A stretch of 64,000 bases of DNA from Misgurnus anguillicaudatus (Eukaryota > Chordata > Actinopteri > Cypriniformes > Cobitidae): contig NC_073357.2 of NCBI RefSeq assembly GCF_027580225.2, positions 41,006,001-41,070,000 of the forward strand. The letters run 5' to 3'. Position 1 is the stretch's first letter, and every line of letters begins with the position of its first letter. Below the pieces are notes generated by a model. That model ran no database searches. It had not been told where the DNA came from and worked only from the letters and a program-made list of their open reading frames with translations. Of the stretch, positions 23,601-35,600 are shown piece after piece. The position numbers and the translations under genes are program-made.

Positions 23601-26600
23601 CAACAATCACACAAATCCAACTAGACATTTTTAGATTGATGTTCTCCTAAGGGAAGAACTAGAAAATAATGAAGAAAATTGTACATTTTATCTGTCAGCA
23701 TGGTTTGCATTATAAATATGTGCGCAAACCCACATCAAAGTGCCGGGGTTGTCAAATTATTTTTGAAAGTAGTGTTTTATCATCTAATGCAGAATGTTTA
23801 TCAATAGTGTTGGTTTTTGGTTGTAAGTATAGTTTTAATGCAAAACTACGCTCTAATTCCATATGTTAATAATAGGATGATTCAGTAATAATAGGGCTAT
23901 TATCATCAAAAAAGTTAACCCTGTTATTTAAATAAAGTGAAATTACATAGTGCCCATTTTTGGTACCTTGCAGCAGACGTTAGCCTGTGCTTAGTGTATG
24001 TGTGTGTGTGTCTGCATGTATGTTTGATGTTGTAGATTTTAGGTTCACAGTGTATCACACTTCTGCATGACACAAACAGACACACAAGCACATGGTGAAT
24101 GAAAGAGAGATCTGAAATAAAGGCATGTAAATAGCTTATTCAAAGTAGCCACTGCAGTTCAACGGGACAGGAAAAAATCATAAATAATTACATAATCATT
24201 TAGTGTGAATCAAGGCCTAAACTCAGAAGTTCACATTTTCTTTTGACTTAATTATGATTATAACAAATCATACTGAGCCTGCTAATTTTTTCAGAGCTAT
24301 ACATCCTCAGCATTGCACCCGATCCAATCTGAATCAGCTGCGGTTGCGTTTGTTGGTTTTGTCTGGCACATCCAGAGCTCTTGGCACTGCGGTCTGGATG
24401 GAGCTCATTGGCCCTGTTGCCCTGAGCTTAACTCTGTGAGCAGATGCCCCAGATAATTGCGTCAACTTGCGATGGTCTACCGCTGTTTTCACAGCATGTG
24501 ATTTAGTGGGCACCGCCTCAGCCCTGGGAGTGCCCGTGTTTACTTTGCCACCTGCAAAGTGGGAGGGGTCGCCCAGGCAGGATCAAACGGTCAGGGGTGT
24601 AAAGAACAGAAGGGGGTTAAATCATTGACCGAATACACAACTATTCTGTAAGGATTTGCCTGCACTTGGAGGCTGGGATTAGGGTTGAATTCCAAAGCCA
24701 GACAGAATGTGTTGATGTTCAGCAGTCTGGGAGACAGAGGTTAAAGATCTGGACTTAAAGAGGGAAAATGACCTCAGCTTGGGGACGGAGAGGTCGAGAG
24801 AGCGACTCGAGCTCAGTGTGGAAGATGCACTCTACCCTGACACTCCCCGGTATGGCTGCTTTATGATACCACAGTTCTCTAAATATTATGTTCAAAGTTT
24901 TATCATGTAGCCAATATTTAAAAAACTTTCAATATTTATTCTATTCCAAAGCCAAACTGAGGAGGGGCAGTATTGCTCATCTTCTGCATAAGATGTTTAT
25001 TATAACTTAATAAATAACTCACAATAACCTACACTGTAAAAAACATAAAAAATAAGCAAATGCATGGCAGCACAGGGTGCTAAACATTTGACATTAATGG
25101 AAATAACGGTAAAACACCATTAACTGAAGTAACATGTTTATACAGCAACAATGAAAAATGTACAATTCAATACAATAAAACGTTTTACATGTACTCTGAA
25201 ATGACATGTTTTGTCTGTATTATTAAGAAACATGCATAAACCATTCAATGAAATAGCATTCTTTAACTGTAATTTTAACAAGTCTCACACCCATGGCGTC
25301 AATATTTGACGACACTTGACCATGCGTCAATATGTTGACGCGGAGGGTACCCCTTTCGCGTCATTTTTTGACGAACTAGGGACTTCAATACTATGAGGTA
25401 CGCGAAATTCTCTTTCCTATTTTCTTACCATTTTCTACCATTTTCGCGTCAGTTTAGGGTTAGATTTACATAATGACATCCCTACCCAAACCTATCCCTA
25501 ACCCCAATGTCAGGTGACAACTGTTTAATTTCGCGTACCTCATAGTATTGAAGTCCCTAGTTCGTCAAAAAGTGACGCGAAAGGGGTACCCTCCGCGTCA
25601 ACATATTGACGCATGGTCAAGTGTCGTCAAATACTGACGCCATGGGTGTGAGACTGTGTTGTGATTTTAAATAACATGTTTGAACCGTTACTTAAAGTCA
25701 CCATGGAAATAAAAAGAAAACTGTAATTTATTTTGGAATAATGTGGTATTTTTTACATCGGTGAGCTTCATTAATTTTTAAAAATCATAATCTTTAATCA
25801 AAAATGCTAATCTCCTTCCCTTTTCAAAACAATCTCTCTTTCCTGTCGTTCATATGGTATGGCAGGTTGGTGGGGTCCGAGAGAAGATAGCACCAATTAG
25901 CAACATGACCCAACTTCAAACGATCCAATCAGATCTCGATGGACAAATTAAAATCCATCCCTGCCTTATTTAATTTCAGACGCTATTTCACTTTGCTGCC
26001 CTTTTTTGATTTTGATTATGGTTTACGGGAGTAATTTTACATCTAGCCAATATAATTTCTGTGCTGTTTTAATGCGGTTAACTTAAAGTTTGTCATGTAA
26101 ATAATAAGGTCACACTCACAAAAATTCATTAAAGGAATTATACTTTTTCCTGCCATTTTTCTTGCTTAAAAGTATCACCATGTATCACAACACAAGGTAA
26201 AAAATTTAAACTTAAAAGCAGTCCAAAGTTCCGTGCAAGACAATTCATTAAGGACATAAACATTTTATTACAATGCTTATATACTCCATGACAAAGAAAT
26301 ATAAATATAAAGAAAATACATACCTATAGAAATCATTGTGTTAAATACAACATTGACCATCAACTTTATTTCATCGTTGCATTGTTATGCAGGGTTCACA
26401 CCAGACGCGGTAGAGGTGACAAGCGTGACTGATTTAAATGTGAAGTCAATGCAAAGACACAATTAGGCATCCTGCAGTGCATTACACGCGTTAGGCGCGG
26501 AACGCGCGTCATGGATGGCGCGTTGCGCGCAACTTGAGCGTTGCCGCGGGAAACGCGCGAGCTGAAAAATCGGAACTTCAGCGCGTTAACCAATCAGGAC

Positions 26601-29600
26601 TGCCTGTAGTAGTGACATGATTACAAGAAGCGAGCGGAGTCTCAGCAGAGTCACAGAAGCCTCTCCCATGACGCGAATTTTCGAGTGAATGTCTCAAATG
26701 GCTAGAATTTCATGCGCAAATGAAGTGAGCAAACTCAAATGTTCAAGCGTTCAATTAAGCGCGAAAAGCATGCGTTCACACCAGCCACGGTAGAGGTGTC
26801 AAACGCGAGTGATTTTAATGTTAAGTCAATGTGAAGACGCGTTGATGCGTGTCTGGAGGTCTCGCAGCGCGAATGAGGCGTTTAGTGCGGCGCGGTAGAC
26901 GTAATTCCGCCTCATTCGCGCGTCTAGTTCGTGTGAATGACACGAAATGATTGTTGCCGCGGCAAACGCACGAGTTGAAACATTTAAACTTAACCAATCA
27001 GGAGCTTGCTCTAATCGTGACGTGATTACAGAAAGCGAGCGGAGTCGCAGGAGCCCCATGGCATTTTTCTTGCTTCAAAGGACTCATTTTTGATACACGA
27101 GAAAAGTATCACATGCTGAATATTTTTCTGTAAAATGCACACTTAACCTGTCAAATGTCTTAAAATAACCACCAGAGCAATGTTGGTTAGTGTTAACCCT
27201 GGTATAAGAGGGATAATTGACTTTGATCCTTCGCGTCATGCCACATATAATTCAACGGCCTGTCGTCAAATATTATTCCTTACATATAATACTGAGGTGC
27301 AAATATTATCTGCCAATATAAAGTATATATAGCATCTGATTACTATTTACAAGTATTGCAGAGAACTGTGACGTTTACATGGTGTAAATAGAAAATATCA
27401 AATAGTGTAAATTGCATCTAGTTCATATAACTGTTTTGATGAAAATATGATATGACTGTGAAACTCTATTGGTATTTTCTTTACAAATACATACAAGAAT
27501 TTTTTAAGGACAAGTCAGGTTAAATATACACATCAATTACTTTTATTTAAAAAAAGCAATTTTTTTCTGGTACATATTTAACCAGGTAAAGAACAGGCAA
27601 AATTTATTTTAGGTGCTAATGTATGCATTTTTATAGAATTTATAATTTCACAGATCAAAATATGACATTACTGTTAATTTCTATACCGTTTTTTTTCTGT
27701 AAAAATGCATTTAGTTTTTTTACAGTGTAGTATAGGACATGTGAGGGAGTTAGCTGGCCTTTCTAATTCATCTCTTTGACAGTAATGACTCTGATGGACT
27801 GAATTCGATCCTGGCACTGATGACAGTGGTAATATGACACATTTTTACAGCAATCTGAAGCCATTACTTAAACAAGCCATGAGTCACTGACTATAGACAT
27901 TGCTGCTAAATTGTATATAGTCATTTAAAATGTGACCACCATGTTTCATTTGAGTATGTTTGCAAACATTAAACTGAATTGAGACAAAAGTCAATAAATC
28001 GATAAAGAAACATGTATTTTATCATTTGCTTTACTAGAGCAGTGCAACCCTATATCACGAAATTACGTGACTATTTCACGTATGGACCAACGTGAAAATG
28101 TCACGTTTTGCCGCGTTTGAGCGTGAGCATGTCACGCTTTTCTGTTTGTGTCACTGTCACGTATTTGTTACTCAACTTTTTTGTCCTATTTTCAAACCAT
28201 TGTCGCTTCGGTTTAGGGTTAGATTTGCTGCTTGTGTTATATGTCCCTCTATGTATTTGTCACTTTAAGTATTGGTTAATAAAAAAAGATACAAGACTTA
28301 TTCTTTTATATTTTCTAAACTTTAACCAATTGTCGCCTGACGTTGGGGTTAGAGTTTGTTTAGGTAAGGATGTCATTTTATGTAAATCTAACCCTAAACC
28401 GAAGCGACAATGATAAGAAATAAGGACAAAAAAGTTGAGTAACCAATACGTGACAGTGACACAAACAGAAAAGCATGACATGCTCACGCTCAAACGCGGC
28501 AAAACTTGACATTTTCACGTTGGTCCATACGTGAAATAGTCACATAATTTCGTGATATTGGGTTGAGCAGTAAGGCAGTTATTGGTTTTTCAAATAGTTT
28601 TCACACCTTAGTAAACACATTTATTAAAGTATGTGCTTTTTTAGGTTCATCATACAAACCTAAAACATAAAATTTTAATCTAAGCTCATTGCATTGCATT
28701 TATGCATTTGGCACACACAATTATCTTAATGACTTTACAGTGTGTTTACATTTTATCAGGTCATGCATACATTAGGAACAAAAACTTGGGCGTTGTTAGC
28801 ATCATGCTCCACGAGCTACAGTAAACCTAATGTACAACTCAAAGCCAAAGAATCATTTTGTAAACCCTGTCTTACCGAAACAAAATCTAAATGTGTTTAT
28901 TTAATCAGATTGACACATGTTGTTTTGCAAATTGACAATACACTTCTTGAAAGAAGTTCATTCTGAAATGTTACTGGAAACAGCACCTTTTGGCTGTTTC
29001 TTTCTGTACTAGCAAATATAGGGCCACACTGTACATACACTGACCCAAAGCAAATAAATCTGGAGACACATCTGTATGGCTTATAATGAAGCAATTAGAG
29101 CCTTGACATGTTTTATTAGTAATGGCTAAACATGCGCATGTGTTGGCTTGCTGTGGACGTATCCCAGGGCACCAATTCATGTCACTATCATAGCAGACGA
29201 TAAGGTCTGCCTTTGACCTCACACCTCATTAATCAATTGCTCATGAATATCTGACCTCCTCCACCTACCTCTCAAGCATGCCATCTAATTCTGCTCAGAA
29301 AGACACTTTAAACATCTCTTTCCCAAAAAAACACAAATACTTAAACAGAGGAAAGGAGAGCTAAACATGTTTTTTAGGATACTTTGCGTTTTACGTTTGA
29401 TCAATATTAGTTTGGTAATGCTTCAAAGAATAGCTAGAAAGAGCCAACCAGTTATGTACATTTGATATTTTCCACCATTGTTAAAAATAAAATCTTCTGT
29501 TACGTTTCGATTGGTGGTGCATTGTTTGATAGTAAACAGCATGCAGGTCCACCAACTAGACTAGCTCCGAATCAGCAATAACAATTATAAATCAACCTGA

Positions 29601-32600
29601 AACCAGCAATGTGTCCTGGTCTAAGATAGACATTAGAGACACATTAGAGCATAATTGAATACACTTTTATGTTAGCTGTTTAATAAAAAAGGTCTCCTCT
29701 TACCTTGTAGAGAGGAAGTAGGTGGTTTATTCAAGAGTTTTGAGAGCTGTGTTTTATTGAGAGGTTATAGATATGTCAGGCTCACTTAAAAAGGGTCTTG
29801 AAGTCTATTATAACTGTCATGCCTGGCTCATGGCCATGCTAATCGTCACTGTAAAACAAGCTGCTGAAAGGTTATGCTGCATATGAAATTTTCTTCAGGT
29901 CTCTTTACTGAAACTTTGATGAATGGGAAGCCGCTCAAGATGCCTTCAGAAGCCCCAGGCCGCTGTACATCTTCTCCATGTCATGGTGTGTTTATTGTGT
30001 ACTGACAGCTGTAACTATGGTGATGCCCATTTTTGTGACTCCGTAACAGCTGTTTTTTCAAACACCAAAGTTTCCTCTGGAGGGACTGTGAAGCCCCCAC
30101 CACAAGGAATGTAAAAGGCCAAGTGTGAGACGAGCTACACCTTTATTCTGAATCTCCCGCAGGGCTTTTTTCCCATGACATCTAACACATAAATACCTAC
30201 TTGACTTTAAGGGGTCCACTTCTTTGATTAGATTTATTTTGGTCTCACATCTGTGCACTCTTATTTTAAGTTGATCTGAAGGGTTATCTGTAGTTTTTAT
30301 GGAATATTTAGGGTTAAACAGAAGTTAAGCTCTGGCAAATGTGCCAGAAAACCATTATGCAGAAAACTGGGGGAAACATATTTCCCCTTTAAAATGACTA
30401 GTTTGGGGGGACTTGTTAAAAAGATAAAAAAACTTGGTTGGTCTTTTTGAAATGTGCAATGTGTCTGTCTATACACTGTAAAAAATGTCTGTAGAAATTA
30501 CAGTATTAATGGGTATTACTGGCAACCAGCTGCCAGTAACTTACTGTACAGTAGATTTTACATTTATGTTATTTACTGGCAACATTTTGTTCAAAGTTAA
30601 ATGAACATTAAACATTTTTTGACTTTATCTTCTACAGTAAGTTACTGGCAACCAGCTGCATAATTACAGCAAATTTTTTAGAGTGTATATTTCATACATA
30701 TTTTATATTGTTTTGTACAATGCATATTGTTTTAAAGCAGTTTTACAAAGAATACTGACTTCCAAACTTTTCTTTAAAGAAACCAAATTGGAGAATATTC
30801 GTTATGATCTTCTACTTGTTCATATTTATGTTCCACGTTTGTCTTTGCTTTACAAACTAAAAAACAGGTGCAAGATACAGATTTACGTATACATTTATTT
30901 ATTAACAGGATGCTTTCATTCAATGCAACTTACAAATGATGAAGCATTAAACATTATTTAACTTGCAATGTAAAAAATTCTGGGGTTTTGAAAAAGTCAG
31001 AAAGTGACGAATCCAACCCATTGTGTTATAATTGAACTTTTGCTTGGCTGTTGCAACACCATATAGATGGGGTGTTTAACCCATTGTGGGGTCAAATATA
31101 AACATTTTCTGGGTTAATTAACCCCAAGGCTGGGTTCGTCCATTTTTGGCCCAATGCTGGGTTGAAATAACTTAGCCCAGAATCAGTGGCGGCTGGTGAC
31201 TGCTCTTCCAAGGGGCACAAATTCCAAATATGTGTCGTGTGTTGCTCGTGTTTTCGAAATATGTGTTTGTTGCATCATGTGAACCATGTGCATCACGTGT
31301 CTTGTCAAAATAAGTGCCTGCTGCACACACGGCGAAACCATTTAAGATTAAAGAGACACTCACGTTCACATAATACTCACAAGACACTCACTTAACAGTA
31401 AACTCTGATTATGCATAAGATTATGTGAGTATAGACAACGGTAGTGTCTCTTTTATCATAAACCCTTTTGACGCGTCTGCAGCAGGCACTAATTTTTCAC
31501 TTGACGTGCCAAACACATATTTTGAAATGACGAACCACACACATGACGGACTACATACATGTTGTGCGAGCTTCGCATCGTGTGCCCTGAAAAAAAGAAT
31601 TCACTGGCCGCCACTGCCCATAATTCTGTATTTTATATTGATAGAACAACATCTGACATTAGTTCCTGTTATATTAATACCTAAAGATACCTCTCTCTCT
31701 GTATTTTGCAGTCAGGACTGATCCGGTTTTCTGGTGAGGAGCTTTTAATTACTCCACTACCACGGCATTTGGCTTTACGGCATAACTACACCGCCCCCTC
31801 TGGACATCAGCCACATGTCGTGTACAAGCGATCAGCTGAACGCAGTGTCCATGCCGATGAAAGTACCACCAGGTTTCCATCAGGCACTCCCTATGAGGAA
31901 CACCATCATCATCGCCACCGTCAGCATCATCATCACCAACACGGAAAGCTCCAGAGACAACATTTCTGTGGACGCCGCAAGCAATGTATGTAAGGGAATT
32001 TCTTTTTAGCTATTTGTACATTACATGTACACATACACATACACATGTATTTGGTTTACTGGTTAAAATTAGGCGTGTTCGTAATGTGGACAATTATCCA
32101 GTATTACACATATAACACCAAAACTATCTGTAAGTTAAACTTTACTTCTGAAGAATTGTCTAACATCATAGTCAAATAAGAAAAGAATGACCCAGGGATG
32201 TGTGGTGTGTTTATCCAAAGAACATACTGTTGTTTTCACAGAAGTGTTACAGTTGTCATCATAAATGGGTGATAATATCAGGTTCCACTCCTAATATAAT
32301 AAGGGCCTATATTTAATTTAGCATTTACATTTAAAATACATTTTAACTGAAAGGCGGGCACATGATTTGAACTGTGAAGTCATTGAGGTACAGTACTCAA
32401 TGCAACTTCCAAAAAATGTTAACAAGTTGCATAATAGTATGTTTAACATAAGAAACTGACTAAATACTCAAACACTCACAGCAAATTGGTGTGAATTTCT
32501 TGATCTGTCATCACCTCTCTGCCGCTTTTATCAAAAATCTGCTTTGGAAAATGGAACGTTATCAGAAAGAATTTCCAATGTATTTAATTTCTCTCCAATT

Positions 32601-35600
32601 CATGATCTTCTTCTTTCTGTCTCCATCTCATCGTACCTGCAGATACTCCCAAGCCTCTCAAACGCGATCATTTTGTCATGCCTGATGAGTTTGAGCAGCA
32701 AAGTCGGGTGAAACGTTCACAGATTACATCCAACAATGAAGAAGGCCTGAACGTGGAAACTCTGGTTGTGGCAGACAGGAAGATGCTGGAGAAACACGGC
32801 CGAGAAAATGTCACTACCTACGTCCTTACCGTCATGAACATGGTGAGCAGAGCTGTCGGAAAGACTAACAAATTACTTATTTAAAGGACACATTTTTTCA
32901 ATGTAAACTGCATCTTTGATTTATTTTTGAGAGCTGTCCAACTTTTAATGTTTAACAGGTCTCCAGTCTTTTCAAAGATGGAACCATAGGATCGGATATC
33001 AACATTGTTGTGGTCAGCCTCCTCCTGCTTGAGAAAGATCCGGTAAGATTACACGATATTTATTCTGTTCTTATTGTTCATATTCTGTTTTTATTTCTTT
33101 CATTTTACAAACACCCCTAGGCAAAGATGCCTAGTTTTTGTAATCCTAAACTAATATTTATAGCTAATATGATGTCAAAAATTGTAGTTTAATATTTCAT
33201 TCAGTATAAGACATACTGTACTGTATATAATAAGGACATGAAAAGGTACAGTAGGAAAGCATTTATTACATTCTGCTTTTTTTCTCATTAACCCTGCATC
33301 AATCGTGTCAGCTGGGCCTGTCTATCAACCACCACGCAGACCAATCCCTCAACAGCTTCTGCCAGTGGCAATCAGGCCTAATGGGTAAAAATGGCAAGCG
33401 CCACGACCATGCCATCCTGTTGACAGGGCTGGACATCTGCTCCTGGAAGAATGAACCATGTGACACATTGGGTAAGACCCTGTGCATCCAGCACCTTAAA
33501 TATGTCTGAGCATCACCTGGTAATCAAAGTGCATGAGAGTGAATAATATAATGATAAACTTGGAGAGAGGTCGTGACTGGTGATGTGTGTTCTAGTCTGC
33601 CCTGAAGCAAAGAATTCACCTGACTGAGCCCAAGAAATCTCAGATCCACTTTGCAGTCAGCTGGCAACTTGTCCTGTCTTTGCTAAGTTCTGTATAGAGG
33701 CGTCGGCCAAATGTAATGAATTCAGCTGTAAAACTCCAAACCACAAATATGCACATTTGAATGTATTGCAAATGGGAGAAGAATGTTTTAAAATTGCTCG
33801 TGTATGATGTGTAACTCAAACCAAAGCTGTGCCTTCGTCTTAAAACCATACAGTCAGTATGCATATTTATGAGTAATGGGATCCTTCTTCAAATTCTGTA
33901 GTTTTGGAAACATCGTGGTGCGTTTGGTGACACTTAAAGGAAAACGCCACCATTTTTCAATATTTTACTATGTTCTTACCTCAACTTAGACAAATTAATA
34001 CATACCTATTTTTTTAATGCTTGCACTTTTAATCTTTGTACAGCACCTCAAGAATGTGTTAGCATTTAGCCTAGCCCCATTCATTCCTTAGGATCCAAAC
34101 AGGGATGAATTTAAAAGCCACCAAACACTTTCATGTTTTCCCTATTTAAAGACTGTTACATGAGTAACTACACGAGTAAGTATGGTGGCACAAAATAAAA
34201 CTTTTGTTTGTCCTAAGGAATGAATGGGGCTTGGCTAAATCACATTCACAAGGCGCTGTACAAAGATTAAAAGTGCATGCATTGATAAGAGAGAGGTATG
34301 TATTAAATCGTCTAAGTTGAGGTAAGAACATAGTAAAATATGGTGTTTTCTTTTAAATCATTCATTACTGCTACTCATTTGGACCTTGGGTATTACAAAG
34401 TCTCTGAAAGCATTGAATTTGATTTATGTACCCACCAGCATGCATCAATGTCTGTAATGTTTCCTCTTCTTCAAACTGGGTGTTTTGCGGTTCCCCCACA
34501 TTTTGTCCTGTTCTCACTTCCGGTCTGCAGGTTTTGCTCCAGTAAGCGGGATGTGTAGCAAATATCGTAGCTGCACAATTAATGAAGACACAGGGCTGGG
34601 CCTCGCTTTCACCATCGCCCACGAGTCAGGACATAAGTATGTGTTAACTCCTCCTCTAAGGTCTAAATCTGTTTTAATTTGGGACACCATCTGCTGTGTA
34701 ACATGCTTTGCAACATTTTATTTGTGTTTGGTGGTTTCCATTGAGATAAGGGGAAGTTTATATTATACATCTGAGATTTGATTTTTATGGCAAAGCTGTT
34801 TTTTGAGTTCTCTGGCAACCAAATCTGTCCTGGACAAGCTGATAACATGTTGTGGGATTTGTAATTCTCAATTGTTTGGACATTTTGGTCAAATAAAACA
34901 GACACATGCCCAGAATATGTACAGTTTTGGGGCAAAATGTTCCCAAGCCAATAGATATTATTCACAGATTTATTGAGGAGTGTCCATTTCTAAACACATG
35001 ACAGGACTCATTATGTCTTACTGAATGTTTTAGCTATGATGCAGGATTATTTTGATGCATTAATTGGGTTGAATATGAAAATATGGATCCAAATGTGTGT
35101 GTAAATCATGACACATTTTTAATTCAGTAGAGTATAGAGCTTATTAAAGGGTTTTTGGGGATAAAAGCTCTCTTAGGTTATGAAGGTAATGTCCCACCTG
35201 ACTCAGGGAGTGGTTTCTGTCCTCGGGCTTTACATTAATAGTCTCACTGGGTAAAACTTACAAGCTCTCTCGCACTTCTGTCCCTTATGTTTTGCCTGTT
35301 TCTTTTATTCACTCTTCTTTGCCCCAGTTTTGGAATGATCCACGATGGAGAGGGGAATCCCTGTCGGAAGACCGAAGGGAACATAATGTCTCCCACGCTG
35401 TCTGGGAATAATGGCGTTTTCTCCTGGTCTGCTTGTAGTCGGCAATACCTGAAGAGGTTTTTAGGGTAAACTCTAACCTTCATTCAAATACATTTTCATT
35501 TCATGAATTTACATGCGGGTCAAAACTGGTTTATGCTGGTTGGGTGCTGGTTTAGCTGGTGGTCACCTGTAAACATGCTGGCCTACCACCATTGACATAT

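Larger units (their letters stand above)
25032..27727. mobile_element. CACTGTAAAAAA-ended composite element
   Basis: Begins CACTGTAAAAAAC and ends TTTTTTTACAGTG, with TA on both sides. The same end type bounds the small element at 30474-30685. Between the ends lie FB3 and two copies of the GTTCACACC element, so this is either a nested composite or two unrelated ends. Confidence 0.45.

Noticed and set aside
34485..34781. ORF running past exon 8
   Set aside because: It reads into intron 8 after HESGH; the conserved continuation NFGMIHD is at 35328.
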